DNA from: Anaerolineaceae bacterium
GTDB lineage: Bacteria > Chloroflexota > Anaerolineae > Anaerolineales > Anaerolineaceae
Reading direction: 5' to 3'
DNA: 41,861 nucleotides
Assembly (NCBI GenBank): GCA_018056725.1
Contig: JAGPFF010000017.1
Location: forward strand, 1-41,861
Positions 1 through 8,042 of the stretch are shown here, in pieces; positions within the stretch are counted from its first letter, which is position 1; each line of letters opens with the position of its first letter. Made by a program: the position numbers and the translations under genes. Below the pieces are notes generated by a model. The model saw only the letters and a program-made list of their open reading frames with translations. It was not told the DNA's origin and made no database searches.

Positions 1-332
1 GTGCGCAAGCCTCCCGGAGCCCAAAAGAAAAAAGCCCCAGGAGGGCTTTAAGAGCAGGCGCTGGGAGTGCGTAAGCCTCCCGGAGCCCAAAAGAAAAAAA
101 GCCCCAGGAGGGCTTTAAGAGCGGGCGATGGGAGTGCGCAAGCCTCCCGGAGCCCAAAAGAAAAAAGCCCCAGGAGGGCTTTAAGAGCAGGCGCTGGGAG
201 TGCGTAAGCCTCCCGGAGCCCAAAAGAAAAAAAGCCCCAGGAGGGCTTTAAGAGCGGGCGCTGGGAGTGCGCAAGCCTCCCGGAGCCCAAAAGAAAAAAG
301 CCCCAGGAGGGCTTTAAGAGCGGGCGATGGGA
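1..332. repeat. Tandem 66/67-bp repeats carrying tRNA-Gly 3' tail and terminator
   Basis: Five units begin at 1, 67, 134, 200 and 267 and run into the tRNA-Gly gene at 320. Unit lengths alternate 66, 67, 66, 67, 66, and some variants alternate too (gtgcgc versus gtgcgt at the unit start), so a dimer of about 133 bp was probably the duplicated block. Each unit ends with a 13-base copy of the 3' end of the tRNA gene, gcgggcgatggga or a 1-2 base variant, at 54-66, 121-133, 187-199 and 254-266. The true tRNA copy is 320-332. Each unit also holds one terminator hairpin. The array continues past the left edge of the window. Open frames across it are low-complexity artefacts. Confidence 0.93.
297..315 (-). 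terminator. Intrinsic terminator of tRNA-Gly, repeated in each upstream unit
   Basis: Read on the minus strand, a 7-bp stem AAAGCCC/GGGCTTT is followed by a run of six T. It lies just after the tRNA-Gly 3' end, so it is the natural terminator of that transcript. Near-identical copies sit at 231-249, 164-182, 98-116 and 31-49, one per repeat unit, giving at least five terminators in series. Confidence 0.8.
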
Positions 333-390
333 CTCGAACCCACGAATATCAGCTTGGAAGGCTGACGCCTTACCACTTGGCGACGCCCGC
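320..390 (-). tRNA. tRNA-Gly(TCC)
   Basis: On the minus strand the acceptor stem GCGGGCG pairs with CGCCCGC. The anticodon stem TCAGC/GCTGA encloses loop CTTCCAA with anticodon TCC. The T arm is GTGGG-TTCGAGT-CCCAT. The length is 71 nt without an encoded CCA. A -10 TATAAT at 403-408 and a -35 TTGCCC at 426-431 (17-bp spacer) lie upstream. The last 13 bases of the gene are repeated in the downstream array. Confidence 0.96.
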
Positions 391-402
391 AATATGCCCA
401 GC

Positions 403-431
403 ATTATAATTCACAGTTTTCAGTTGGGCAA
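403..431 (-). promoter_or_regulatory. Promoter of tRNA-Gly
   Basis: TTGCCC (426-431) and TATAAT (403-408) are separated by 17 bp on the minus strand. The -10 ends 12 bp before the mature tRNA 5' end, a good fit for a short tRNA leader. Confidence 0.65.
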
Positions 432-463
432 GTAAAAAATAGACGATCCTGATAACGAATAAA

Positions 464-487
464 CCAGGGAGGCTTTCACCTCCCTGG
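464..487 (-). terminator. Terminator-like hairpin after oligoendopeptidase F
   Basis: Perfect 9-bp stem CCAGGGAGG/CCTCCCTGG with a 6-nt loop, starting 11 bases beyond the peptidase stop codon. On the minus strand it is followed only by TTTATTC, so the U-tract is short. Confidence 0.6.
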
Positions 488-498
488 AGCCATTGCGA

Positions 499-2310
499 TC
501 AACCAACCAGCAGGCAATAACGATCCACCCGTCTCTCGGCGATTTTCAGGCTGTCTTCCCAGAACTTAGGCGTCCTGATATCAATTCCAAAGCGGGCTGC
601 CAGATCAGCGGCAGGAGCTTCGCCGGTGCTCGCCAGCAGGTTCATATAATCCTTAACGAAGGCGGGTCCACGTTGTGTGTAAATCTCATACAAACCCGTC
701 GCAAACATTAACCCGAAGGCGTAGGGGAAGTTGTAGAAGGATAATCCCGCAGAGTAATAATGAGGTTTCCACGTCCACATCCATTTTTGCAGGTATCTCT
801 CGTCCAATCCATCGCCATAAGTGGCTTTTTGAGCGTCTTCCATAATCTCACACAATTCATCCGCGGTCAGTTCTGCTTTTTCCCGGCGTTCAAACACCTC
901 TTTTTCAAACAAGTAGCGGGAATAAATATCCACAATAATTTGTGAATCATTGTTAATCTGGCTTTCCAGAATGGCAAGTTCCTCTTCAGGTTTTGTCACG
1001 TCTTTCATCATTGCCGAGGTAACGATGGTTTCACACATTATCGAAGCAGTTTCTGCTAACGTCATGGGGGTGAATTTTTGAATTTCAGTTTTACCGGCTT
1101 TTACTGCGCAGTAATTATGAAAGCCATGCCCCAGCTCGTGAGCGAGCGTGGAAACCTGATCGAAGGTTCCATCAAAATTGGATAAAATGCGGCTCTCACC
1201 AACGCCCGGCACTTCCATGCAAAAGGCGCCGCCGCGTTTTCCATCCCGTTGTTCGGCATCGATCCAGTGATGATCAAAGGCGTTTTTGGCGAATGCTTCC
1301 AGCTCCGGCGTGAAATTGCCAAAATTCTTCAAGACGATTTCTCTGGCTTCATCGAAGGTGTAATCCGATTTGATCTCACCCACCGGCGCAAAGAGATCAT
1401 ACCAGGGCAGTTTTTCCTCTCCCAGATACTTTGCTTTGGCTTTGAAATAACGCCGGAACATCGGGAAGGACTCTTGCATCGCGCCAAGCATTGCGTCAAG
1501 GGTTTGACGATCGATGTGCGCCATGTCAATGGCACTGTGCAAGGCGTCTTTGCGACCACGGCGCCGGTTAAGCACATTGACTTCGCCTTTAATCCCATTC
1601 ATGGCAGCAGCCAGTGGAACCTTGAGGGAAGTCCAAAGTTTGTCTTCCGTTTCGTAACCGCGCCGGCGTACATCCGCATCAGGGTGCGAGCGCAAATTGG
1701 TGAGGGCGGGGGATGGCAGTTTGCGCAATTCACCATCGATTTCCACTTCGGCGCTTGCCTGCGAAGTGACCATCCCTTGCAGCTTCGACCAGGCATTGGA
1801 ACCGCTCAGACTCAATTCAGATGCCAGCATCTCCTCAGCTTCCGACATCATGTACTTGCTTTGGCGGGCATCTTCCTCAAGAAAATAACGGTGGGCTTCA
1901 AGTTTGGGTTCCGCAATGAAGAGTTCGGGCAACCGGTCAGCCACTTTACCTATCCAGGCGCGTAATAAGACTTCCAACTGATCCATCTTAACCGCCAGCT
2001 GGTCAAATTCGGATTCTTTCCGCAGGGCTTCCTTATTGTAGCTGTCTGTTGAAATGAAGGATTCGATGTAGGCGCGCATGGTACCGGCTAGCAAGAGCAA
2101 TTCATTAACTCTGTCGACCAGATCACTGGCAAGCGCAGCCAGAAATTGACTTTCTTCTTTTCCGGTGGCTTTTGCTGCTGTGCCGGTTAAAACCTTCTCC
2201 ATTTCAGATATTAGCTGTGATAATTTTTCAAAGTCATGAGCATATTCAGCGGATGAAAGAGAAGGATAAACGTTGCTCAAATCCCATCTTGGTGGAAAGT
2301 TTGTGGACAT
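499..2310 (-). CDS. pepF: Oligoendopeptidase F, M3 family metallopeptidase
   Basis: A 603-residue zinc endopeptidase expected to cut short peptides in the cytoplasm, since no signal peptide is visible. The M3 zinc site HELGH lies at about residues 391-395 (two His ligands and the catalytic Glu). The third ligand region, a TLAET motif, is about 25 residues later. The approximately 600-residue length and the N-terminal half of helices that close over the cleft fit the PepF/M3 clade rather than thimet oligopeptidase. The ATG is preceded by AGGAG at good spacing. The gene is transcribed alone, divergent from the GIN-domain gene, with a -10-like TATAAT at 2345-2350. It probably feeds amino acids from imported peptides into metabolism, complementing peptidase T in this window. 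The exact substrate range cannot be read from the sequence. Confidence 0.93.
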   Translation of the reverse strand: MSTNFPPRWDLSNVYPSLSSAEYAHDFEKLSQLISEMEKVLTGTAAKATGKEESQFLAALASDLVDRVNELLLLAGTMRAYIESFISTDSYNKEALRKESEFDQLAVKMDQLEVLLRAWIGKVADRLPELFIAEPKLEAHRYFLEEDARQSKYMMSEAEEMLASELSLSGSNAWSKLQGMVTSQASAEVEIDGELRKLPSPALTNLRSHPDADVRRRGYETEDKLWTSLKVPLAAAMNGIKGEVNVLNRRRGRKDALHSAIDMAHIDRQTLDAMLGAMQESFPMFRRYFKAKAKYLGEEKLPWYDLFAPVGEIKSDYTFDEAREIVLKNFGNFTPELEAFAKNAFDHHWIDAEQRDGKRGGAFCMEVPGVGESRILSNFDGTFDQVSTLAHELGHGFHNYCAVKAGKTEIQKFTPMTLAETASIMCETIVTSAMMKDVTKPEEELAILESQINNDSQIIVDIYSRYLFEKEVFERREKAELTADELCEIMEDAQKATYGDGLDERYLQKWMWTWKPHYYSAGLSFYNFPYAFGLMFATGLYEIYTQRGPAFVKDYMNLLASTGEAPAADLAARFGIDIRTPKFWEDSLKIAERRVDRYCLLVG

Positions 2311-2434
2311 GATATCTCCTGGGCGAATTGTAAATTACGGCTAGATTATATTGTATATCCATCCGTTTGACGGGGTTGAATCCTTTGCCTGTTAAAAACG
2401 TATATATCCGTAGAAAAATTCGAAGGAGATTAAG

Positions 2435-3100
2435 ATGAGCGATTCATTCACAAGTTCAGAAAAACGTGATGTCAACGGGATTAACACCCTAATTTTCAAA
2501 GGTATGGGAAGAGTAGATCTCTTGCAAGGCGATCATGAGGAACTGGAAATTGAAGCCCAGCCTGAGATTCGCTCACGCATACGTACTATCGTGGAGGGGA
2601 ACATTCTCACCATCGATTATGATGAGGATTGGAAGGATTGGACTGGCATCCGCGCTCTTAGTGGTGACAAGATCCGGTTCCGCCTTATTATGCGGGAGAT
2701 CGTCGGACTGTCGATTGCCGGAGTGGGCAGCCTGGATTGCCCGAAAATAGAATCTGAAAACCTGGATCTTGCAATCTCAGGTCCCGGACTGCTTACCATC
2801 GGTACGGTGGAAGCGAAGCGGATTTCTGTCACCCTTTCAGGCGTTGGTTCCATGGACCTTGCCGGAAGGACAGATGAACTTAATGTGGCGCTCAGCGGTG
2901 CGGGATCTTTCAAAGCCCCCCGCCTTGAAGCAAGTGTAGCCAGTGTTCGTTTGACTGGGGTTGGCTCCGCCACTGTGTGGGCAAAGGATGTGTTGAATGC
3001 CACTATTTCTGGTGCCGGTGTCATTGAATACTATGGCAGCCCCAAAATCGCCCAAAGCAATACTGGTCTGGGTGTGCTAAAATTCATGGGTAACCGTTAG
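2435..3100 (+). CDS. GIN-domain (DUF2807-type) beta-solenoid protein
   Basis: A 221-residue protein with at least six repeats of the type (I/L)(S/A/T)G-x-G-(S/L), spaced about 20 residues apart from about residue 93 onward (for example IAGVGSLD, LSGVGSMD, LSGAGSFK, LTGVGSAT). This is the signature of the GIN/DUF2807 'head GIN' beta-helix. Family members are usually secreted or follow a signal peptide. Here the N-terminus is hydrophilic and no signal or transmembrane segment is visible, so it is either cytoplasmic or exported another way. GAAGGAGAT gives a strong ribosome site before the ATG. A TTGACG at 2367-2372 may be the -35 box, but the matching -10 is weak. The role is unknown. The next gene, on the same strand, is an ECF S component 38 bp away, so co-transcription is possible. 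Confidence 0.8.
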   Translation: MSDSFTSSEKRDVNGINTLIFKGMGRVDLLQGDHEELEIEAQPEIRSRIRTIVEGNILTIDYDEDWKDWTGIRALSGDKIRFRLIMREIVGLSIAGVGSLDCPKIESENLDLAISGPGLLTIGTVEAKRISVTLSGVGSMDLAGRTDELNVALSGAGSFKAPRLEASVASVRLTGVGSATVWAKDVLNATISGAGVIEYYGSPKIAQSNTGLGVLKFMGNR

Positions 3101-3138
3101 TCAATTTGGATCATACTTCAACAAAAATGGAGTGATCA

Positions 3139-3732
3139 ATGGCACAAGATAGAACAAGAAAAATCGTGATTACAGCTGTCCTCGGTGGTATCACCATCCT
3201 TCTCGGTCTGACGCATTGGGGATTCATTCCATGGTTTGGCGGAATATCGCTGACCATCATGCATGTTCCGGTGATCATCGGCGCCATTCTTGAGGGTCCG
3301 ATTGTGGGGCTTGGAATCGGTCTGATCTTCGGGCTTTTTAGCATGTTGCAGGCAGCCATTGCTCCCACCGGTGTACTTGATCCCTTATTCGTCAACCCCC
3401 TGTTGGCTGTTTTGCCCCGTCTCTTCATTGGTCCTGTCGCCTGGCTGTTCTGGTCTGCGTTGAAGAAATGGCCGGTTCCGGGCTTGATTGTGAGCGGGAT
3501 TGCCGGCAGTCTTACCAATACGGTGCTGGTACTGGGTGCCCTGGGGTTGTTTTTTGGCAACACCCCTCTGATGACCCAGGTATTTGGTTCAGGAATGTGG
3601 AAAGCACTGGGTGGGATTGCGGTTACTTCAGGTCTGCCTGAAGCAGGGGTCTCGGCATTGATCACCCTACTGGTGGTGGCAGCTTACCGTCAATTCACTG
3701 TGGGCAAACGCAAAGGCTCTGATCTCGGGTAA
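3139..3732 (+). CDS. ECF transporter S component (substrate-binding membrane protein)
   Basis: A 197-residue membrane protein of about six hydrophobic segments. The stretch MHVPVIIGAILEGP, then a Gly-rich helix, then a PRLFIGPVAW segment resembles the ECF_trnsprt (PF12822) fold of vitamin-type S components such as PanT-like proteins. It would bind a vitamin or similar micronutrient and work with the EcfT and EcfA proteins encoded next to it on the other strand. The substrate cannot be assigned: no riboswitch is visible upstream. The start ATG has TGGAG seven bases upstream. The stop lies only 24 bp from the convergent ecfT stop, with no clear terminator between them. Confidence 0.82.
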   Translation: MAQDRTRKIVITAVLGGITILLGLTHWGFIPWFGGISLTIMHVPVIIGAILEGPIVGLGIGLIFGLFSMLQAAIAPTGVLDPLFVNPLLAVLPRLFIGPVAWLFWSALKKWPVPGLIVSGIAGSLTNTVLVLGALGLFFGNTPLMTQVFGSGMWKALGGIAVTSGLPEAGVSALITLLVVAAYRQFTVGKRKGSDLG

Positions 3733-3756
3733 GATCCCCCACATTCACTTATCGTC

Positions 3757-4578
3757 TTACACAAGAAAGATGGCAAGTGAGATGGTGATTCCGATCAGGA
3801 TTGCGGAAGCATCTTTCCAGTTAAAATGTGGTTCTGTCATGCTGGTTCGTTTGTCCAGCACCCCGTAGGCGCGGGCGTCCATTGCCAGCGCGAGGTTTTC
3901 AGATCGGCGCAGGCTGGTGATGAAAAGAGGCAGCACCATCGGAACCACTTGCCGGATACGGTTCGCCAACCCTTTCTTTTTCACCCCCCAATCTGAGCCG
4001 CGCGATGCCTGCGCTTTGGCGATGCGTTCGGCACTCTGGGCAAGGAAGGGAAGGAAGCGCAGCGTCACTTGAATCACCATGATGAAATCCATGGTGCGGA
4101 TGCCAAGGCGCTGCAAGGGGGCAAGGGCACGGTTGAGACCTTGCAATAATTCCGAGGTTGAAATCACAAATCCACCCAGGCTTAAGAGCAAGATTAAGGC
4201 GCAAAAACGGATGAGCAGCATTCCTCCTGCCCAAATGCCGGAAAGCGTGATATGAACTTTTCCGATACTTGCCACGATCTTTGGGTCGAGCGCGGAAGAA
4301 TACAGAAAAACCTGTATTACTGCAATAATGAGTAGAAATGGCAGCGGGGCGATCAAACTTTTAAGTGCAAATCCCACTTTCACCTTGGAAAGAAGCAGGG
4401 CTGCAAAAACCACAACCACCCCAAGAATTAATCCCACTCTGGACGGAGTGAAAGTGATGGCGATGATCCAGGCACCAAAAATGAGAATCTTGGTCAACGG
4501 GTCGAGGCGGTGCAATACCGATTGGGTGGGAATGTATTGCCCGAAGGGAATCCGCGAGAGGAAATCAAACTCATCCAT
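3757..4578 (-). CDS. ecfT: EcfT, ECF transporter transmembrane coupling protein
   Basis: A 273-residue EcfT that would couple ATP hydrolysis by EcfA to S-component toppling. It has several membrane segments in the N-terminal half, then the cytoplasmic coupling helices with the family's Ala-Arg-Gly region (AQASRGSD, then AMDARAYG near the C-terminus), the motif that contacts the ATPases. I chose ATG at 4578, preceded by GGAGGT at 7 bases. A longer frame reaches 4659 but lies inside the ATPase gene and lacks a ribosome site. The start overlaps the end of the ecfA stop region by 8 bases, so the pair is translationally coupled. It probably serves the neighbouring S component and maybe others in the genome. 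Confidence 0.9.
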   Translation of the reverse strand: MDEFDFLSRIPFGQYIPTQSVLHRLDPLTKILIFGAWIIAITFTPSRVGLILGVVVVFAALLLSKVKVGFALKSLIAPLPFLLIIAVIQVFLYSSALDPKIVASIGKVHITLSGIWAGGMLLIRFCALILLLSLGGFVISTSELLQGLNRALAPLQRLGIRTMDFIMVIQVTLRFLPFLAQSAERIAKAQASRGSDWGVKKKGLANRIRQVVPMVLPLFITSLRRSENLALAMDARAYGVLDKRTSMTEPHFNWKDASAILIGITISLAIFLV

Positions 4579-6310
4579 GAGCCTGACCTCCATCGATTGC
4601 TTGCAATGCCGCAAAGAGTTGTTCCGCCTTGACGACTCGCTCAGGCAGGGGCCAGCCACGCTCCCGTAAACGGATCGCCAGCCTCACCACCGAAGGCTGC
4701 CCAAGGGCAGCTTCTTGAATGAGCGCTGTGTCATTAAACAAATCAGCTGTGTTGCCAGTGCGGAGTGCCCGACCATTTGATAGGAGGGTCAGATTCTGGG
4801 TGAGTTCAGTAATGTCGCCCATGCTATGGGAGCTCAAGATCAATTCACTGCCCTGCTGCTGATAAGCCCGCAGGATGCCGTGCAAATTACGGCGGGAAGC
4901 AGGGTCCAGCCCGGCAGTCGGTTCATCCAGAATCAACAGGCGTGGTTGCAAAGCCATGGTTGCAGCCAGAGCTACTTTGCGTTTTTCGCCACCACTGAGT
5001 GTATAGGTGACCCGGTCTTTGAATTTTTCAAAATCCAACCCTACCAGATTCATTGCTTCCTCAACCCGCCGGGCGAGCCCTTCTTTCCCGTAGAGCATTT
5101 TTGGTCCATAGGCAATTTCATCCCCAACATACTGCTCGAAGAAATAAATTTCGGGGTTTTGAAAAACCAACCCGGCGTACCGTCTGACGGCTTTTATATC
5201 CACATTGGGATCCGAGAGATTGTACGGACCAATTCTAACCTCCCCCTTCTGCGGTCGATACAAGCCGTTCAAATGCTGGAGAAGAGTGGATTTACCAGAA
5301 CCTGTGGCACCGCAAAAGCCATGAGCAAAGCCGCTGGTTACCTCTAGGGAAATATCGAAAAGCGCTTGCTCTTCCAACGGCGTATGATGCAGGTAATAAT
5401 GGTCGAGAGATTGGACTGAAATAAGCGCCTCTGCGGATGAGGGACTAAATTGCTGTGGTTCAAGAAAATAAGCGCCACTGTAGGTGGGAATCTCCTGTAG
5501 TGCCTGTTCAAAATCAGTCGATAAATGGGCGAGTGCAGGATTGATTTTCCGGATTTCATTTAATAATAAAAGCGTTGAAGGCTGTTCCAACCCGCAAGAC
5601 TTCAACAAAGGCTGATCCATGAAAAGAACTTCAGGTGCACCATCATAGACGAGATTGCCATCTTTCATCGCCAGCACCCGGTCAGCCCGGGCGGCTTCTT
5701 CCATAAAATGGGTGATGAAAATGACCGTTATGCCACGATGATGCAGGTTCTGCATTTCAGCCATCACATCCAGGCGACCCCGCGGGTCCAACATGGCTGT
5801 GGACTCATCGAAAATCACGCACTCCGGTTCCATTGCCAGCACGCCAGCCAGTGCAACACGTTGTTTTTGACCGGCGGAAAGCAGGTGAGTGGGGCGGTTC
5901 CTCAAGCTCCCCATGCGAACTGTTTCCAGCGCTGTATTGACCCGCGCACGGATCTCTACCGGGGGAATAGCCAGGTTTTCAGGTCCAAAAGCGGTATCTT
6001 CTTCGATTAGGGTAGCTACAATTTGGTCTTCTGGATTTTGAAAGACCATTCCAACGCGGGCACGAATCTGCGCCAGGTTGGCGGCGTGGGCAGTGTTTTT
6101 TCCGTTGATCAGCACCTGCCCGGACGTGGGAAGCAGCAAGGCGTTACAATGTCGGGCGAATGTGGTCTTACCAGAACCATTGGCGCCAACAATCGCCACC
6201 CATTCTCCCTGTTCAATCTGCAAGGAAAGATCATTAAGCGCGGGTAGCGTGAGTTCGTCAGTGCCAGGGTGCCGGTAGACGACATGGTCAAACTGAATTA
6301 ATGGAGGCAA
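4571..6310 (-). CDS. ecfA: Fused EcfA1-EcfA2 double ATPase of an ECF transporter
   Basis: Two complete ABC ATPase domains in one chain. Domain 1 has Walker A GANGSGKTT, signature LSAGQKQRVALAG and Walker B CVIFDESTAMLDP. Domain 2 has GATGSGKST, LSGGEKRKVALAA and LLILDEPTAGLDP. Most ECF systems use two separate genes, so this is a fusion. Domain 1 carries DES where DEP is usual, as in many EcfA1 proteins. The start is uncertain. TTG at 6310 with GGAG six bases upstream gives 579 residues. A TTG at 6352 would give 593, but it has no ribosome site and overlaps a TATAAT (6352-6357, minus strand) that could be the promoter -10. EcfT follows with overlapping ends. Confidence 0.88.
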   Translation of the reverse strand: MPPLIQFDHVVYRHPGTDELTLPALNDLSLQIEQGEWVAIVGANGSGKTTFARHCNALLLPTSGQVLINGKNTAHAANLAQIRARVGMVFQNPEDQIVATLIEEDTAFGPENLAIPPVEIRARVNTALETVRMGSLRNRPTHLLSAGQKQRVALAGVLAMEPECVIFDESTAMLDPRGRLDVMAEMQNLHHRGITVIFITHFMEEAARADRVLAMKDGNLVYDGAPEVLFMDQPLLKSCGLEQPSTLLLLNEIRKINPALAHLSTDFEQALQEIPTYSGAYFLEPQQFSPSSAEALISVQSLDHYYLHHTPLEEQALFDISLEVTSGFAHGFCGATGSGKSTLLQHLNGLYRPQKGEVRIGPYNLSDPNVDIKAVRRYAGLVFQNPEIYFFEQYVGDEIAYGPKMLYGKEGLARRVEEAMNLVGLDFEKFKDRVTYTLSGGEKRKVALAATMALQPRLLILDEPTAGLDPASRRNLHGILRAYQQQGSELILSSHSMGDITELTQNLTLLSNGRALRTGNTADLFNDTALIQEAALGQPSVVRLAIRLRERGWPLPERVVKAEQLFAALQAIDGGQAHG

Positions 6311-6481
6311 GAGGGACTCCAAAACAGGAACTGTTTCATAGTATTCAGGCAATTATACTGGATTCTCCCATTCCTTCTTTTAAAAACCTATCCGTTTCGT
6401 TCTGCCATTTGCTGATAGTATTCTGTTATATAATAGGGTTACGATTCTCATATAATTCAAGAACTGCAATCGGAGGAGCTA

Positions 6482-7267
6482 ATGAAACGTCTGTTGATGC
6501 TTGTGCTCGTATTGACTCTTGCAATAGGGGTGGTGGGATGCCAATCTTCCACAGATCACCTGGCTGCCATCAAGGAAGCTGGTAAGGTGGTGGTGGGAAC
6601 ATCTGCAGATTATCCGCCATTTGAGTTTGTAGATGAAGCGGGGAACACAACGGGTTTTGATGTGGAATTAATGAATGAAATTGGGAAACGCATGGGTGTG
6701 ACGGTAGAGTGGACTGACATGCCTTTTGACAGCCTGATTGCTGCGGTGCAGGAAGGCAAAATTGATATGTCCATCGCCGCTTTCAATTATGATGAAGAAC
6801 GAGATAAAACAGTCGATTTTTCTGATCCGTATTACACCACGGAGGATTCCTTTGTGGTTCTCGATGGATTCACCGGTGATCTGAGCGACCCGATGAATCT
6901 TGCCAATTTCACCGTTGGCGCGCAGTCCGGCACCGTTCAAGATGGCTGGATTACAGATAACCTGGTAACACCTGGTTTGCTGCCTGCGGAAAAGTATTTC
7001 ACTTATGAGCGGGTCGATCAGGCAGCCCTTGATTTACAGGCTGGTCGGATTGAAGTTTTGATGGCGGATTATGTTCCCGCGCAGGCAGTGGTTAGCCAGT
7101 ATGGTGGCATGAAGATCGTTTATCATGGAGTTCTTTCCACCGGACCATTAAATATCGTCCTTCCTGAAGGGGATACGAACCTTAAAAATGAAGTAAATCG
7201 TATCCTAAAGGAAATGCAGGACGACGGATTTGTGGATCAACTCGCGGTCAAGTATTTTAGCGAGTAA
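6482..7267 (+). CDS. Amino-acid ABC transporter substrate-binding lipoprotein
   Basis: A 261-residue SBP_bac_3 family protein. Residues 1-20 form a lipoprotein signal ending in the lipobox VVGC, so mature protein would be anchored at Cys20. The sequence then shows the family start GKVVVGTSADYPPFEF and the GFDVELMNEIGKRMG helix, followed by FDSLIAAVQEGKIDM, the usual hinge region. It would capture a polar amino acid outside the membrane and pass it to the two permeases and ATPase encoded next. GGAGGA precedes the ATG. TATAAT-like hexamers at 6429-6434 and 6451-6456 are possible -10 boxes without a good -35. The ligand (glutamine, arginine, cystine or other) cannot be told from sequence. Confidence 0.9.
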   Translation: MKRLLMLVLVLTLAIGVVGCQSSTDHLAAIKEAGKVVVGTSADYPPFEFVDEAGNTTGFDVELMNEIGKRMGVTVEWTDMPFDSLIAAVQEGKIDMSIAAFNYDEERDKTVDFSDPYYTTEDSFVVLDGFTGDLSDPMNLANFTVGAQSGTVQDGWITDNLVTPGLLPAEKYFTYERVDQAALDLQAGRIEVLMADYVPAQAVVSQYGGMKIVYHGVLSTGPLNIVLPEGDTNLKNEVNRILKEMQDDGFVDQLAVKYFSE

Positions 7268-7283
7268 CTTTTCATAGAGAAAT

Positions 7284-7327
7284 TGGGGGGATAGGATACA
7301 TGCTTGTAAAGTATCCTGATCCCCCCA
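7284..7327 (+). promoter_or_regulatory. Intercistronic stem-loop between binding protein and permease
   Basis: TGGGGGGAT-AGGATAC (7284-7299) pairs with GTATCCTGATCCCCCCA (7311-7327), leaving one bulged base and an 11-nt loop. No T-run follows, so it is more likely an mRNA-stabilising or processing hairpin that keeps the binding-protein message more abundant than the permease message. Confidence 0.6.
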
Positions 7328-7385
7328 TTAATTTAGTGTAAACAGGGGGAAGGATAAACTTTGGCTGGATAAGGAGTAACTTTTT

Positions 7386-8030
7386 TTGAACGTTGCCCGA
7401 TTCCTTCAGTACATCGCCTCCGGTACAGCCTTTACGGTTGGAGTGACAGTCATTGCACTTCCCTTTGGCTTGCTTTTGGGGGCTGTGCTCGCCTTCTTGA
7501 ATGTTTATTCAGGAAAAATGGTCAAAAACCTGACCTCCATCTACAGCACGATGATGCGGGGGATTCCCCCCATTGTCTTGCTCTTTATTCTCTACTTTAT
7601 TGTTTCCGGCGAAATCAACCTTTCACCATTCTGGGCAGGATCCATCTCCCTTGGCATCGTCAGCAGCGCATATCAGATGGAAATCATCCGTGGAGCCATC
7701 CTTTCGGTCAGCGGTGGTCAGATGATGGCAGCCCGCGCGATTGGGATGACGAAAAACCAGGCAATTCGCAATATCATCCTGCCACAAACCTTGCGTCTGG
7801 CGATTCCCCCCTGGTCCAATGAAGCGGCGATTGTGATCAAGGATTCTTCCCTGGTGTATGCGCTTGGCGTCCCCGAAGTTCTCCGCCGTGCACAATTAAT
7901 TTCCGCCAGCACGCAACAGCCTTTTCTAGCTTATGCCGCCGCGGCAGCGATTTATTTTATTCTGGTGTTTATAACCAACCGTTTACTCGATGCCCTCGAA
8001 AAGCGGTTGCGTATTCCTGCCAATCCTTAA
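7386..8030 (+). CDS. Amino-acid ABC transporter permease (first)
   Basis: A 214-residue permease of the HisM/GlnP type with about five membrane helices. The EAA coupling loop is recognisable around residues 115-140 (ARAIGMTKNQAIRNIILPQTLRLAIPPW). The start is TTG at 7386, nine bases after AAGGAG; no ATG fits. It would pair with the second permease (8808-9488) as a heterodimer around the ATPase dimer. The sequence follows the binding protein after a 118-bp gap containing a strong hairpin, and precedes the ATPase gene by 12 bp. Confidence 0.9.
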   Translation: MNVARFLQYIASGTAFTVGVTVIALPFGLLLGAVLAFLNVYSGKMVKNLTSIYSTMMRGIPPIVLLFILYFIVSGEINLSPFWAGSISLGIVSSAYQMEIIRGAILSVSGGQMMAARAIGMTKNQAIRNIILPQTLRLAIPPWSNEAAIVIKDSSLVYALGVPEVLRRAQLISASTQQPFLAYAAAAAIYFILVFITNRLLDALEKRLRIPANP

Positions 8031-8042
8031 CCTGGAGTGATC

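Noticed and set aside
1..332. CRISPR-like array
   Set aside because: The units are contiguous with no unique spacers; the variation is point changes and single-base length differences.
48..404. Open frame across the tandem repeats on the minus strand
   Set aside because: It translates repeats of the same low-complexity string and runs through the tRNA-Gly gene; no ribosome site or family.
1249..1965. Open frame opposite oligoendopeptidase F
   Set aside because: It lies wholly inside the M3 peptidase gene on the other strand and shows no motif of its own.
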